Positions 54,597-64,000 of a stretch of DNA of 64,000 nucleotides are shown one piece after another. Position 1 is the first letter of the stretch; every line of letters begins with the position of its first letter. The translations under genes and the position numbers were made by a program. Below the pieces are notes generated by a model. It was not told where the DNA came from. It ran no database searches and saw only the letters and a program-made list of their open reading frames with translations. Source of the DNA: Trabulsiella guamensis ATCC 49490 (GTDB lineage: Bacteria; Pseudomonadota; Gammaproteobacteria; Enterobacterales; Enterobacteriaceae); assembly GCF_000734965.1 (NCBI RefSeq), contig NZ_JMTB01000062.1, positions 1-64,000 on the forward strand, in the 5' to 3' direction.

Positions 54597-55898
54597 ATGA
54601 AAGGCACTGTTTTTGCCGTTGCGCTCAACCATCGCAGCCAGATTGACGCCTGGCAGCAGGCATTCCGGCAAGCCCCTTACAACGCGCCGCCAAAAACGGC
54701 GGTGTGGTTTATCAAACCGCACAACACGGTGATCCGTGGCGGCGAGGCGATCCCACATCCTGCGGGTGAAACGGTGCTGAGCGGCGCCACTGTCGCGCTG
54801 ATCGTCGGTAAAACCGCAAGCCGGGTGAGCGTCGCCGATGCACCGGACTACATCGCGGGTTATGCGCTGGCCAACGAGGTCAGCCTGCCGGAAGAGAGCT
54901 TTTATCGTCCGGCGATCAAAGCGAAGTGCCGCGATGGCTTCTGCCCGCTGGGTGAAATGACGGCGCTTAACAACGTCGACAATCTGACCATCATTACTGA
55001 CATCAACGGCCATGAGGCGGACCGCTGGAGCACGGCGGATTTACAGCGCAATGCCGCGGAACTGCTCTGCGCGTTGAGTGAGTTCGCCACCCTGCAACCC
55101 GGCGACGCCATTCTGCTCGGCACACCGCAACAGCGAGTGGCGCTTAAACCTGGCGATCGCGTACGCATTCTCGCCGAAGGCTTTCCGCCGCTGGAAAACC
55201 CGGTGATGGACGAACGCGACATCAGGAACGTTCGCACTGTTGAGCCGCGCCCGCACCCTAACGGCACGCTGTTTGCGCTCGGTCTGAACTATGCCGATCA
55301 CGCCAGCGAACTGGATTTTAAGCCGCCGGAAGAGCCGCTGATCTTTATCAAAGCCGCCAACTCGTTTACCGGCGACAACCAGGTCTCCGTTCGCCCGGAC
55401 AACGTTGATTACATGCATTACGAAGCCGAGTTGGTGGTGGTCATCGGCAAAACTGCCCGTCACGTCAGCCGCGAGACGGCGATGGATTACGTTGCCGGTT
55501 ATACCCTTTGCAACGACTACGCCATTCGCGACTACCTGGAAAATTATTACCGGCCGAACTTGCGGGTGAAAAGCCGCGATACGCTGACGCCCATCGCCCC
55601 GTGGATCGTCGATAAATCCGCGATTTCCGATCCGCATAACCTCACCCTGCGTACCTGGGTTAATGGCGAGTTGCGCCAGCAGGGCACCACGGCTGATCTC
55701 ATTTTCGACATCCCCTTCCTGATTGCGTACCTGAGCGAGTTCATGACCCTGCAACCGGGTGACATGATCGCCACCGGCACGCCGAAAGGGCTGTCTGACG
55801 TGGTGCCTGGAGACGAGGTGGTGGTGGAAGTGGAAGGCGTGGGCCGCCTGGTCAACCACATTATCAGCCAGCAGACGTATGAGGAGACGCTGAAATGA
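54597..55898 (+). CDS. hpaG: Bifunctional isomerase/decarboxylase HpaG
   Basis: 433 aa made of two FAH-type repeats (1-205 and 215-433). The second has the metal ligands in MHYEAELVVVIG; the matching N-terminal part has a weaker copy. HpaG decarboxylates 5-oxo-pent-3-ene-1,2,5-tricarboxylate and isomerises the product in the homoprotocatechuate pathway. First gene of hpaGEDFHIX; it overlaps hpaE by ATGA. Confidence 0.95.
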   Translation: MKGTVFAVALNHRSQIDAWQQAFRQAPYNAPPKTAVWFIKPHNTVIRGGEAIPHPAGETVLSGATVALIVGKTASRVSVADAPDYIAGYALANEVSLPEESFYRPAIKAKCRDGFCPLGEMTALNNVDNLTIITDINGHEADRWSTADLQRNAAELLCALSEFATLQPGDAILLGTPQQRVALKPGDRVRILAEGFPPLENPVMDERDIRNVRTVEPRPHPNGTLFALGLNYADHASELDFKPPEEPLIFIKAANSFTGDNQVSVRPDNVDYMHYEAELVVVIGKTARHVSRETAMDYVAGYTLCNDYAIRDYLENYYRPNLRVKSRDTLTPIAPWIVDKSAISDPHNLTLRTWVNGELRQQGTTADLIFDIPFLIAYLSEFMTLQPGDMIATGTPKGLSDVVPGDEVVVEVEGVGRLVNHIISQQTYEETLK

Positions 55899-57361
55899 AA
55901 AAGATAAATCACTGGATTAACGGCAAAAACGTCGCCGGTAACGACTATTTCCACTCGACCAACCCGGCCACCGGCGAGGTACTGGCTGAGGTGGCATCCG
56001 GCGGAGAAGCTGAAATCAACGAAGCGGTGACCGCAGCAAAAGCGGCGTTCCCGAAATGGGCTAACCTGCCGATGAAAGAGCGCGCGCGCCTGATGCGCCG
56101 CCTCGGTGAGCTGATCGACGAAAACGTGCCGAACATCGCGGCGATGGAAACCGCTGACACCGGGCTGCCCATCCACCAGACCAAAAACGTGTTGATCCCG
56201 CGCGCCTCGCACAACTTCGAGTTTTTCGCCGAAGTGTGCCAGCAGATGAACGGCAAAACCTACCCGGTTGACGACAAGATGCTGAACTACACCCTGGTGC
56301 AGCCGGTCGGTGTCTGTGCGCTGGTCTCGCCGTGGAACGTGCCATTTATGACTGCCACCTGGAAAGTCGCGCCGTGCCTCGCGCTCGGCAATACCGCGGT
56401 GCTGAAAATGTCCGAACTGTCGCCGCTGACCGCCGATTGTCTGGGCGAGCTCGCGCTGGAAGCGGGCATTCCGGCGGGCGTGCTGAACGTGGTGCAGGGG
56501 TATGGCGCCACGGCGGGTGATGCGCTGGTCCGTCATCACGATGTCCGCGCCGTGTCGTTCACCGGTGGGACCGCGACGGGTCGCCGCATTATGCAGAATG
56601 CCGGACTGAAAAAATACTCGATGGAGCTGGGCGGTAAATCGCCGGTGCTGGTGTTTGAAGACGCCGATATCGAACGCGCACTGGATGCCGCGCTGTTTAC
56701 CATTTTCTCGCTCAACGGCGAACGCTGTACCGCCGGGTCGCGCATTTTCATTCAGCAAAGCATCTACCCGGAATTTGTGAAGCGCTTTGCTGAACGCGCC
56801 ACCCGTCTGCGAGTGGGCGACCCGACTGATCCGAACACTCAGGTCGGGGCGCTTATCAGCCAGCAACACTGGGATAAAGTTTCCGGCTACATCCGTCTCG
56901 GCATTGAAGAAGGCGCGACGCTACTGGCGGGCGGGCCGGACAAACCGGCGGACTTGCCCGCGCATCTTAAAAGCGGCAATTTCCTGCGCCCGACAGTGCT
57001 GGCCGATGTCGACAACCGTATGCGCGTGGCGCAAGAAGAAATTTTCGGCCCCGTGGCCTGCCTGCTGCCGTTCAAAGACGAAGCCGAAGGATTGCGGCTG
57101 GCGAACGACGTGGAATACGGCCTCGCCTCCTACATCTGGACCCAGGACGTCAGCAAAGTGCTGCGCCTGGCGCGCGGTATTGAAGCCGGAATGGTGTTCG
57201 TCAATACCCAAAACGTACGTGATCTGCGCCAGCCATTCGGCGGTGTGAAAGCCTCCGGCACCGGCCGCGAAGGGGGCGAGTACAGCTTTGAAGTGTTCGC
57301 CGAAATGAAAAATGTCTGCATTTCCATGGGTGATCACCCGATCCCAAAATGGGGAGTCTGA
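55895..57361 (+). CDS. hpaE: 5-carboxymethyl-2-hydroxymuconate semialdehyde dehydrogenase HpaE
   Basis: 488 aa, ALDH family. NAD loop FTGGTATGR (near residue 230), general-base Glu in MELGGKSPVLV (near 253) and catalytic Cys in NGERCTAGSR (near 287). It oxidises CHMS to CHM. Located between hpaG and hpaD with 1-4 nt spacing. Confidence 0.96.
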   Translation: MKKINHWINGKNVAGNDYFHSTNPATGEVLAEVASGGEAEINEAVTAAKAAFPKWANLPMKERARLMRRLGELIDENVPNIAAMETADTGLPIHQTKNVLIPRASHNFEFFAEVCQQMNGKTYPVDDKMLNYTLVQPVGVCALVSPWNVPFMTATWKVAPCLALGNTAVLKMSELSPLTADCLGELALEAGIPAGVLNVVQGYGATAGDALVRHHDVRAVSFTGGTATGRRIMQNAGLKKYSMELGGKSPVLVFEDADIERALDAALFTIFSLNGERCTAGSRIFIQQSIYPEFVKRFAERATRLRVGDPTDPNTQVGALISQQHWDKVSGYIRLGIEEGATLLAGGPDKPADLPAHLKSGNFLRPTVLADVDNRMRVAQEEIFGPVACLLPFKDEAEGLRLANDVEYGLASYIWTQDVSKVLRLARGIEAGMVFVNTQNVRDLRQPFGGVKASGTGREGGEYSFEVFAEMKNVCISMGDHPIPKWGV

Positions 57362-57362
57362 G

Positions 57363-58214
57363 ATGGGAAAGTTAGCGTTAGCCGCCAAAGTCACTCACGT
57401 TCCGTCGATGTATCTTTCTGAACTGCCGGGAAAAAACCACGGCTGTCGCCAGTCGGCGATCGACGGGCATAAAGAAATCAGCAAGCGTTGCCGCGAAATG
57501 GGCGTCGATACCATCATTGTTTTCGACACCCACTGGCTGGTCAACAGCGCGTATCACATTAACTGCGCCGATCATTTCGCGGGAGTCTACACCAGCAACG
57601 AACTGCCGCATTTTATCCGCGATCTGACCTACGAATACGATGGCAATCCGGCGCTCGGTCAGCTTATCGCCGACGAAGCCATTACGCGCGGCGTGCGCGC
57701 CAAAGCGCACAACATCCCGAGCCTGAAACTGGAGTACGGCACGCTGGTACCGATGCGCTACATGAACAGCGACCGGCATTTCAAGGTGATCTCGATTTCG
57801 GCGTTCTGCACGGTTCACGATTTTGCCGACAGCCGCAAGCTGGGCGAAGCCATTCTCAGCGCCATCGAAAAATACGACGGTACCGTGGCAGTGCTCGCCA
57901 GCGGGTCGCTGTCGCATCGGTTCATTGACGATCAGCGCGCGGAAGAAGGAATGAACAGCTACACCCGCGAATTCGACCGCCAGATGGACGAACGCGTGGT
58001 GAAGCTGTGGCGCGAGGGCAAATTTAAGGAGTTCTGCAGCATGCTGCCGGAATACGCCGATTACTGCTACGGCGAAGGCAACATGCACGACACCGTGATG
58101 CTGCTCGGCCTGTTGGGCTGGGACAACTACGACGGCAAGGTGGAGTTTATCACCGACCTGTTTCCCAGTTCCGGCACCGGTCAGGTGAACGCCGTTTTCC
58201 CGCTGTCTGAGTAA
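57363..58214 (+). CDS. hpaD: Homoprotocatechuate 2,3-dioxygenase HpaD
   Basis: 283 aa, LigB-type (class III) extradiol dioxygenase. Iron-ligand histidines are in KVTHVPSM (near residue 12) and around FDTHW (near 57), with a conserved Glu near 240. It opens the ring of 3,4-dihydroxyphenylacetate. ATG 57363 follows the hpaE stop by 1 nt and matches the known N-terminus MGKLALAAK. Confidence 0.95.
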   Translation: MGKLALAAKVTHVPSMYLSELPGKNHGCRQSAIDGHKEISKRCREMGVDTIIVFDTHWLVNSAYHINCADHFAGVYTSNELPHFIRDLTYEYDGNPALGQLIADEAITRGVRAKAHNIPSLKLEYGTLVPMRYMNSDRHFKVISISAFCTVHDFADSRKLGEAILSAIEKYDGTVAVLASGSLSHRFIDDQRAEEGMNSYTREFDRQMDERVVKLWREGKFKEFCSMLPEYADYCYGEGNMHDTVMLLGLLGWDNYDGKVEFITDLFPSSGTGQVNAVFPLSE

Positions 58215-58223
58215 GGAATAATC

Positions 58224-58604
58224 ATGCCGCATTTTATCGCTGAATGTACCGAGAACATCCGCGAGCAGGCCGACTTACCGGGTCTGTTCGCCAAAGTGAA
58301 CGACGCGCTCGCCGCCACCAGCATTTTCCCGATCGGCGGGATCCGCAGCCGCGCGCTGTGGCTCGATACCTGGCAAATGGCCGATGGTAAGCATGATTAT
58401 GCCTTCGTACATATGACACTGAAAATCGGTGCAGGCCGTAGCCTGGAGAGCCGCCAGCAGGTTGGCGAGCAGTTGTTCGCGCTGATAAAAACTCATTTTG
58501 CCGCACTGATGGCGAGCCGCTATCTGGCGCTCTCTTTCGAAATCGAAGAGCTGCACCCGACGCTCAATTACAAGCAGAACAACGTACACGCCTTATTTAA
58601 GTAG
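58224..58604 (+). CDS. hpaF: 5-carboxymethyl-2-hydroxymuconate isomerase HpaF
   Basis: 126 aa. After Met removal Pro1 ([14 protein letters not shown]) is the catalytic base of this tautomerase-superfamily enzyme. It isomerises CHM to 5-oxo-pent-3-ene-tricarboxylate. 9 nt after hpaD. Confidence 0.95.
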   Translation: MPHFIAECTENIREQADLPGLFAKVNDALAATSIFPIGGIRSRALWLDTWQMADGKHDYAFVHMTLKIGAGRSLESRQQVGEQLFALIKTHFAALMASRYLALSFEIEELHPTLNYKQNNVHALFK

Positions 58605-58639
58605 CGCAGCGCCACCCGGCAATACAACAGGACATCGAC

Positions 58640-59443
58640 ATGCTCGACAAACACACCCACACCCTGATTGCGCATCGTCTGCATCAGGCGGAACAAACGC
58701 GTGAGCAAATCCGTGCGATCTCGCTCGATTACCCGACCATCACCATTGAAGACGCCTATGCCGTGCAACGTGAATGGGTTGACCTCAAAATTGCCGAAGG
58801 GCGCGTGCTGAAGGGGCATAAAATCGGCCTGACTTCCAAAGCGATGCAGGCCAGCTCGCAGATCAGCGAACCGGATTACGGCGCGCTGCTCGATGACATG
58901 TTTTTTCATGACGGCAGCGACATTCCGACCGATCGCTTTATCGTGCCACGCATCGAAGTCGAGCTGGCGTTTGTGCTGGCGAAACCGCTGCGCGGCCCGA
59001 ACTGCACACTGTTCGATGTGTACAACGCCACTGACTATGTGATCCCGGCACTGGAGCTGATCGATGCCCGCTGCCACAACGTCGATCCCGAAACCCAACG
59101 CCCACGCAAAGTGTTCGACACCATCTCTGATAACGCTGCCAACGCCGGAGTGATCCTCGGCGGTCGCCCGATTAAACCTGATGCGCTGGATCTGCGTTGG
59201 ATCTCCGCCCTGCTCTACCGCAACGGGGTGATCGAAGAGACCGGCGTCGCGGCGGGCGTGCTGAATCATCCGGCCAACGGCGTGGCATGGCTGGCCAACA
59301 AACTGGCGCCACATGACGTGCAACTGGAAACCGGGCAAATCATTCTTGGCGGCTCATTTACCCGCCCGGTGCCGGCGCGTAAGGGCGACACCTTCCACGT
59401 CGATTACGGCAACATGGGCGCCATTAGTTGCCGCTTTGTGTAA
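58640..59443 (+). CDS. hpaH: 2-oxohept-3-ene-1,7-dioate hydratase HpaH
   Basis: 267 aa, FAH/MhpD hydratase family. Metal-site region around [15 protein letters not shown] (near residue 107) is present. It hydrates 2-oxohept-3-enedioate to 4-hydroxy-2-oxoheptanedioate. 35 nt after hpaF; the short gap holds no separate promoter that I can see. Confidence 0.95.
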   Translation: MLDKHTHTLIAHRLHQAEQTREQIRAISLDYPTITIEDAYAVQREWVDLKIAEGRVLKGHKIGLTSKAMQASSQISEPDYGALLDDMFFHDGSDIPTDRFIVPRIEVELAFVLAKPLRGPNCTLFDVYNATDYVIPALELIDARCHNVDPETQRPRKVFDTISDNAANAGVILGGRPIKPDALDLRWISALLYRNGVIEETGVAAGVLNHPANGVAWLANKLAPHDVQLETGQIILGGSFTRPVPARKGDTFHVDYGNMGAISCRFV

Positions 59444-59453
59444 GGAGATGCGC

Positions 59454-60251
59454 ATGAATAACGCCTTTAAAGACGCACTGAAAGCGGGTCGTCCGCAAAT
59501 CGGCCTGTGGCTGGGATTGTGCAGCAGCTACAGCGCTGAACTGTTAGCCGGTAGCGGTTTTGACTGGCTGCTGATCGACGCAGAACATGCGCCCAACAAT
59601 GTACAGACGGTATTAACTCAGTTGCAGGCGGTCGCGCCATACCGCAGCCAGCCGGTGGTGCGCCCGTCGTGGAATGATCCGGTACAGATCAAACAGTTAT
59701 TGGATGTTGGCGCGCAGACGTTGCTGGTGCCGATGGTACAAAACGCTGACGAAGCCCGGCTGGCGGTTCGCGCCACCCGTTATCCGCCCGCCGGTATTCG
59801 CGGCGTGGGCAGTGCGCTGGCGCGGGCATCACGCTGGAACCGCATCCCGGATTATCTGCAACACGCCAACGACACCATGTGCGTGCTGGTGCAAATCGAA
59901 ACCCGGGAAGCGCTGAAAAACCTGCCGCAAATTCTCGACGTTGATGGCGTGGACGGCGTGTTTATCGGTCCGGCAGATCTCAGCGCCGACATGGGTTTTG
60001 CCGGAAATCCGCAGCACCCGGAAGTGCAGGCCGCCATTGAGCGCGCCATCGCGCAAATCCTGAGCGCCGGCAAAGCGCCGGGCATTCTGATGGCTAATGA
60101 AACGTTAGCGAAACGCTACCTTGAACTCGGCGCGCTGTTTGTCGCCGTCGGGGTGGATACCACCTTACTCGCCCGCGCCGCTGAAGCGTTAGCGGCGCGT
60201 TTTATCGATACACCGGTTATGTCAGGCAATAACAATAAATCCGTCTACTAA
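59454..60251 (+). CDS. hpaI: 4-hydroxy-2-oxoheptanedioate aldolase HpaI
   Basis: 265 aa, class II pyruvate aldolase. Key residues: DAEHAPN (His45), RPSWND (Arg70), and the metal-ligand Glu/Asp in VQIETREAL and [10 protein letters not shown]. It splits the product to pyruvate and succinate semialdehyde. ATG 59454 has AAGGAG 7 nt upstream; the frame is open further upstream within hpaH. Confidence 0.95.
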   Translation: MNNAFKDALKAGRPQIGLWLGLCSSYSAELLAGSGFDWLLIDAEHAPNNVQTVLTQLQAVAPYRSQPVVRPSWNDPVQIKQLLDVGAQTLLVPMVQNADEARLAVRATRYPPAGIRGVGSALARASRWNRIPDYLQHANDTMCVLVQIETREALKNLPQILDVDGVDGVFIGPADLSADMGFAGNPQHPEVQAAIERAIAQILSAGKAPGILMANETLAKRYLELGALFVAVGVDTTLLARAAEALAARFIDTPVMSGNNNKSVY

Positions 60252-60272
60252 CCGTACGATGTGGAGCGCATC

Positions 60273-61625
60273 ATGACGACCTCTACCCTGCAATCTAATG
60301 ATAATAAAGATGTTGAGCATCGCGTTATTAATAAGCTGTTCCGTCGTTTGATCGTTTTTCTTTTTATTCTGTTTGTTTTTTCGTTTCTTGATCGCATTAA
60401 CATCGGCTTCGCCGGGCTGACGATGGGCAAAGATCTGGGCCTGACGTCCACCATGTTTGGCCTGGCGGCGACGCTGTTTTACGTCACCTATGTGCTGTGC
60501 GGGATCCCGAGCAACATCATGCTGGCAAAAGTCGGCGCACGCCGCTGGATAGCCGGGATCATGGTGGTGTGGGGCATCGCGTCTACCTGTACGATGTTCG
60601 CCACCAGCCCGCATACGTTATACATTCTGCGCATGCTGGTGGGCATTGCGGAAGCCGGTTTTTTGCCAGGCATCCTGGTCTACCTGACATGGTGGTTCCC
60701 GGCCTATCACCGCGCCCGCGCCAATGCGTTATTCATGATCGCCATGCCGGTGACGATGATGCTCGGTTCAATCCTCTCCGGCTATATTCTGGCGCTCGAC
60801 GGCCTGTGGAATCTGAAAGGCTGGCAGTGGCTGTTCCTGCTGGAAGGATTACCGTCTGTCGTGCTCGGCGTGGTGACCTGGTTTTTCCTCAACGATACGC
60901 CGGATCAGGCCACCTGGCTAGATGAGCAGGAGAAACAGACGCTTAAGACAATGATCGCCCGCGAACAGGAAGTGGCGGTGACGCCGTCGTTCGCGTCGCG
61001 TTCCACCCTGCGCGAAGTGCTGACGCCCGCGGTGCTGCTCTACACGCTGGCCTATTTTTGCCTGACCAACACGCTCAGCGCCATCAACATCTGGACGCCG
61101 CAGATCCTGCAAAGCTTTAACACCGGCAGCAGCAATATTGTGATTGGCCTGCTGGCGGCGATCCCGCAGTTTTGCACTATCCTCGGCATGATCTGGTGGA
61201 GCCGTCGTTCGGACAGGTTAAAAGAGCGAAAAAAGCACACCATTCTGCCCTATCTGTTCGCCGCTGCAGGATGGCTGCTGGCCTCGGCCACCGATCACAG
61301 TCTGATTCAGCTGCTGGGCATCATTATGGCCTCCACCGGATCGTTTACCGCCATGGCGATATTCTGGACCACGCCGGATCAGGTGATTAGTCTGCAGTCA
61401 CGCGCGGTGGCACTGGCGGTGATCAACGCCATCGGTAATGTGGGATCCGCCGTCAGCCCTCTGCTTATCGGGATTCTGCGCGATGCCACCGGCAGCTTCA
61501 GTTCAGGGCTGTGGTTCGTTGCCGGATTGCTGATTGTGGGGGCGCTGGTGCTGACGCGCATTCCGATGACGCAGCAGGAAAGCCGCCAACGCGCAGCGGA
61601 TATGGCACCGCAGAAGATCCACTAA
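60273..61625 (+). CDS. hpaX: 4-hydroxyphenylacetate permease HpaX (MFS)
   Basis: 450 aa, twelve helices, ACS family of the major facilitator superfamily; FSFLDRINIGFAGLTMGKDL near residue 40 is the family signature. It imports 4-HPA and related aromatic acids. The ATG at 60273 with GGAG 8 nt upstream is preferred over GTG 60261. Confidence 0.93.
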   Translation: MTTSTLQSNDNKDVEHRVINKLFRRLIVFLFILFVFSFLDRINIGFAGLTMGKDLGLTSTMFGLAATLFYVTYVLCGIPSNIMLAKVGARRWIAGIMVVWGIASTCTMFATSPHTLYILRMLVGIAEAGFLPGILVYLTWWFPAYHRARANALFMIAMPVTMMLGSILSGYILALDGLWNLKGWQWLFLLEGLPSVVLGVVTWFFLNDTPDQATWLDEQEKQTLKTMIAREQEVAVTPSFASRSTLREVLTPAVLLYTLAYFCLTNTLSAINIWTPQILQSFNTGSSNIVIGLLAAIPQFCTILGMIWWSRRSDRLKERKKHTILPYLFAAAGWLLASATDHSLIQLLGIIMASTGSFTAMAIFWTTPDQVISLQSRAVALAVINAIGNVGSAVSPLLIGILRDATGSFSSGLWFVAGLLIVGALVLTRIPMTQQESRQRAADMAPQKIH

Positions 61626-61634
61626 GGAGCCGCC

Positions 61635-62525
61635 ATGTGCCAGCCGACTATCGCCAACATCGATATCAGCAAAGACTACGATGAAAGTCTGGGCAGCGAA
61701 GATGTGCATTATCAGTCGTTTGCCCGCATGGCGGCCTTTTTTGGCCGCGACATGCAGGCGCATCGCCACGACCAGTTTTTCCAGATGCACTTTCTCGATA
61801 CCGGGCAGATTGAGCTACAACTTGATGATCATCGCTACTCGGTACAGGCGCCGTTGTTTGTATTGACGCCGCCGTCGGTACCGCACGCGTTTATCACTGA
61901 ATCGGACAGCGACGGCCACGTACTGACGGTACGCGAAGACCTGGTCTGGCCGCTACTGGAAGTCCTCTACCCCGGCACGCGGGAAACGTTCGGCCTGCCG
62001 GGGATCTGCCTGTCGCTCGCCGAAAAACCCGAGGAACTGGCAGCACTGGCACATTACTGGCAACTGATTAAACGGGAATCCACCGCCGGCCTGCCAGGGC
62101 GCGAGCACACACTGGTGTTGCTGGCGCAGGCGGTGTTCACCCTGTTGCTGCGTAATGCGAAACTCGACGACCACGCCGCCAGCGGTATGCGTGGCGAATT
62201 GAAGCTGTTCCAGCGATTCACTCAGTTGATTGACGTGCACTACCATCAGCACTGGACGCTGCCGGATTATGCCCGCGAACTGCACATCACCGAATCGCGG
62301 CTGACCGATATCTGCCGTCGTTTCGCCAACCGACCCCCCAAGCGACTGATTTTCGACCGACAAATGCGTGAAGCCAAACGACTACTGCTCTTCTCCGACA
62401 GCGCGGTGAATGAAATCGCCTGGCAACTGGGGTTTAAAGATCCGGCCTATTTCGCCCGCTTTTTTAACCGCCTGACGGGCTGCTCGCCGAGTGCGTATCG
62501 CGCAAAACAGGTGCCGGTGTCGTAG
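61635..62525 (+). CDS. hpaA: AraC-type activator HpaA
   Basis: 296 aa. An N-terminal cupin (MQAHRHDQFFQMHFLDTGQ, then VLTPPSVPHAF) binds the aromatic inducer, and the C-terminal AraC domain has two helix-turn-helices (LPDYARELHITESRLTDICR; VNEIAWQLGFKDPAYFARFF). In other enterics it activates hpaBC, the monooxygenase genes that normally follow. Here they do not follow: lsrG converges 41 nt later. Confidence 0.94.
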   Translation: MCQPTIANIDISKDYDESLGSEDVHYQSFARMAAFFGRDMQAHRHDQFFQMHFLDTGQIELQLDDHRYSVQAPLFVLTPPSVPHAFITESDSDGHVLTVREDLVWPLLEVLYPGTRETFGLPGICLSLAEKPEELAALAHYWQLIKRESTAGLPGREHTLVLLAQAVFTLLLRNAKLDDHAASGMRGELKLFQRFTQLIDVHYHQHWTLPDYARELHITESRLTDICRRFANRPPKRLIFDRQMREAKRLLLFSDSAVNEIAWQLGFKDPAYFARFFNRLTGCSPSAYRAKQVPVS

Positions 62526-62529
62526 GAAA

Positions 62530-62549
62530 CCCTCTCCCGGAGGAGAGGG
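62530..62549. repeat. Inverted repeat between hpaA and lsrG
   Basis: ACCCTCTC/GAGAGGGT with loop CCGGAG is located between the convergent genes. It may act as a weak bidirectional terminator and resembles the hairpin after ohr (23941-23965). Confidence 0.55.
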
Positions 62550-62566
62550 TCAGGTGAAGGGAATCA

Positions 62567-62863
62567 CTACACTTCCGGTAACAATCCAATAAAGCTCCGT
62601 TTTTTACGCGGTTCGGACATCAACGCTTCCAGTTTTTCCACGCAGGCCAGATAGTGCGGGGTTTTCTTGTGCGCCAGCACGGCCGCGTCATCTTTATACG
62701 CCTCGTAGATGTAAAAGCGCGTTTTGACCTCGGGGTCCTGCAACACATCGAAACGCAGGTTGCCCGGCTCCGTCAGCGCGCCTTCATGGTTGGCGCGAAA
62801 TACCGCAAGAAATTCGTCCACCCGTTCCGGTTTAATGTTGATTTCCACCAGCGTCACATTCAT
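62567..62863 (-). CDS. lsrG: Phospho-AI-2 isomerase LsrG
   Basis: 98 aa (E. coli 96). ABM-type dimeric alpha+beta barrel with the conserved [20 protein letters not shown] block. It converts phospho-DPD to 3-hydroxy-2,4-pentadione-5-phosphate. The ATG overlaps the lsrF stop (ATGA). Last gene of the lsr operon. Confidence 0.95.
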   Translation of the reverse strand: MNVTLVEINIKPERVDEFLAVFRANHEGALTEPGNLRFDVLQDPEVKTRFYIYEAYKDDAAVLAHKKTPHYLACVEKLEALMSEPRKKRSFIGLLPEV

Positions 62864-63747
62864 TTGCCTTCTCCCTGTTTTTCCTCCTGCCAGAACTGGA
62901 ACGCCTCACGGGCGCTCATGTTCTCGTGAACGACCTTTTTCACCGCTTTCAGCATCGACAACGGCGCGCTGGACTGGAAGATGTTGCGTCCCATATCCAC
63001 CCCGGAAGCGCCCTGGTCGATCGCCCGCCAGCACATTTCCAGCGCCTCGTGTTCCGGCAGTTTTTTACCACCGGCAATCACAATCGGTACCGGGCAACTG
63101 GCGGTGACTTTTTCAAAGCCCTCTTCCACATAGTAAGTTTTCACGAACTGCGCGCCCATTTCTGCAGCGATGCGGCTGGCGAGAGAGAAATAGCGGGCAT
63201 CGCGCGCCATCTCCTTGCCGACACCGGTGACCGCGAGTACCGGCATACCATAACGGTTACCGGCATCCACCAGTTTGATGATGTTGTTGATCGACTGATG
63301 CTCGTGTTCGCTGCCGATATAGACCTGCGCCGCCACTGCACATACATTGAGGCGCAGCGCATCTTCCATCGCCACCGCCACGCACTCGTTGGACAGCTCG
63401 GTCAGAATCGAGTTGCCGCCCGACGCGCGTAGCACGACCGGTTTGTTGGTCGCCGCCGGCACCTGGCTGCGCAGAATGCCGCGCGTACACATCAGCACGT
63501 CGGTTTCCTGAAACAGCGGCGCAATGGAGAGATCGATACGCTCAAGCCCGGTGGTTGGCCCCTGAAAATAGCCATGATCGAACGCCAGCATCGCGGTTCG
63601 ATTGCTTTTCGGGTTAAAAATACGCGCCAGTCGCGACTGCATTCCCCAGTCCAGCGAACCGCAGCCTTTCAGGGTATAGAGCGCGTTTTTCTGCGGCGTA
63701 CCAATGCCAAAATCTTTCCCGTCTTTGATGTCGTCTAAATCAGCCAT
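62860..63747 (-). CDS. lsrF: 3-hydroxy-2,4-pentadione-5-phosphate thiolase LsrF
   Basis: 295 aa, class I aldolase/DeoC fold. The Schiff-base Lys is in [13 protein letters not shown] (near residue 203). It transfers the acetyl group to CoA in AI-2 breakdown. [10 protein letters not shown] at 63747 matches the E. coli start; an ATG at 63759 overlapping the lsrB stop would add four residues. Confidence 0.94.
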   Translation of the reverse strand: MADLDDIKDGKDFGIGTPQKNALYTLKGCGSLDWGMQSRLARIFNPKSNRTAMLAFDHGYFQGPTTGLERIDLSIAPLFQETDVLMCTRGILRSQVPAATNKPVVLRASGGNSILTELSNECVAVAMEDALRLNVCAVAAQVYIGSEHEHQSINNIIKLVDAGNRYGMPVLAVTGVGKEMARDARYFSLASRIAAEMGAQFVKTYYVEEGFEKVTASCPVPIVIAGGKKLPEHEALEMCWRAIDQGASGVDMGRNIFQSSAPLSMLKAVKKVVHENMSAREAFQFWQEEKQGEGK

Positions 63748-63758
63748 CTTCTCCCCCA

Positions 63759-64000
63759 TCAGAAATCGTAGTTATTGATGTTCTCTTTGGTGAACACCAC
63801 CCGCTCCGGCAGCAGCACAATACCGTTGCCTTTCGCTTCATACTGATAACCCTGTACGCTGTTTGGCTCGACTTTCAGCGTACCGATATCTTTCACCTCA
63901 ACACTGTCACCAGGGTTAAGATCGCCCTTTTTCAACATATGATCGGCGACGTTGACTGCAATTTTGCCCTGCTGTACCACATCCCACAGACCGAAGGCTT
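63759..64000 (-). CDS. lsrB: AI-2 binding protein LsrB, C-terminal part (cut by window end)
   Basis: The visible ~80 residues include [19 protein letters not shown] and the C-terminus [17 protein letters not shown], matching E. coli LsrB. LsrB is the periplasmic receptor of the AI-2 ABC transporter. The frame continues past position 64000. Its stop overlaps lsrF, as in the lsrACDBFG operon. Confidence 0.94.
   Translation of the reverse strand, partial: AFGLWDVVQQGKIAVNVADHMLKKGDLNPGDSVEVKDIGTLKVEPNSVQGYQYEAKGNGIVLLPERVVFTKENINNYDF

Overview
The window looks like chromosome of a Gram-negative enteric bacterium (Enterobacteriaceae), most likely Citrobacter or a near relative. This rests on gene order and on near-identity to E. 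coli and Salmonella proteins known from memory: yjjG-rimI-holD-rsmC-leuQPV-yjjZ-fhuF, bglJ-yjjQ-yjjP-yjjB-dnaT-dnaC-opgB, tsr, btsT-yjiX-yjiA, yjiN-mdtM-yjiM-yjiL. The backbone is that of the E. coli 99-min region, with several accessory insertions. The genus is an inference; no 16S gene is present.

Region 1 (1 to about 12445) is the integrase-proximal part of a lambdoid prophage. The minus strand carries the early right operon and its late switch: Cro-like, a small ORF, helicase, primase, an unknown ORF, antiterminator Q, then a pR'-like promoter and tR'-like terminator. The plus strand carries the cI repressor and the early left operon of about 17 very small, mostly overlapping genes, ending in an excisionase-like gene that meets a minus-strand tyrosine integrase. 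Six related operators (three OR, three OL) flank cI. The prophage sits inside prfC (release factor 3): the first 22 codons of prfC and its promoter remain at 12421-12601 and run into phage DNA that closes the frame. The late genes and the other prfC part lie outside the window.

Region 2 (12.6-31 kb) is mostly conserved core: replication (holD, dnaT, dnaC), rRNA methylation and ribosomal acetylation (rsmC, rimI), three tRNA-Leu(CAG), Fur-controlled yjjZ and fhuF, the yjjQ-bglJ regulators, yjjP-yjjB, opgB and the serine chemoreceptor tsr with a clear sigma-28 promoter. Extra genes are a diguanylate cyclase, a lone PTS EIIC with a large palindromic operator upstream, a YbaK-like deacylase, an Ohr/OsmC peroxidase and two GNAT acetyltransferases.

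Region 3 (31.1-40.0 kb) is the most unusual part. A divergent holin plus L-Ala-D-Glu endopeptidase pair faces a 360-aa unknown protein, a 1292-aa RHS shell protein that lacks its own core tip, and a separate 399-aa gene carrying the RHS core tip fused to an unknown C-terminal domain. A 91-aa orphan and a LysR-type regulator follow. The layout resembles a holin/endopeptidase (type 10) secretion locus dedicated to a two-part RHS toxin.

Region 4 (40.4-53.9 kb) holds btsT-yjiX-yjiA, an AraC regulator, a RhtB/LysE exporter, yjiN, mdtM, a MetC paralogue with a dicarboxylate/amino-acid symporter and divergent LysR regulator, and yjiM-yjiL-DUF3343 (a 2-hydroxyacyl-CoA dehydratase / double-cubane-type iron-sulfur system).

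Region 5 (53.9-62.5 kb) is the hpa catabolic cluster for homoprotocatechuate (hpaR divergent from hpaGEDFHIXA). The monooxygenase genes hpaBC, which usually follow hpaA, are absent here. Instead hpaA converges on the end of an lsr autoinducer-2 operon (lsrB-lsrF-lsrG), cut by the window end.
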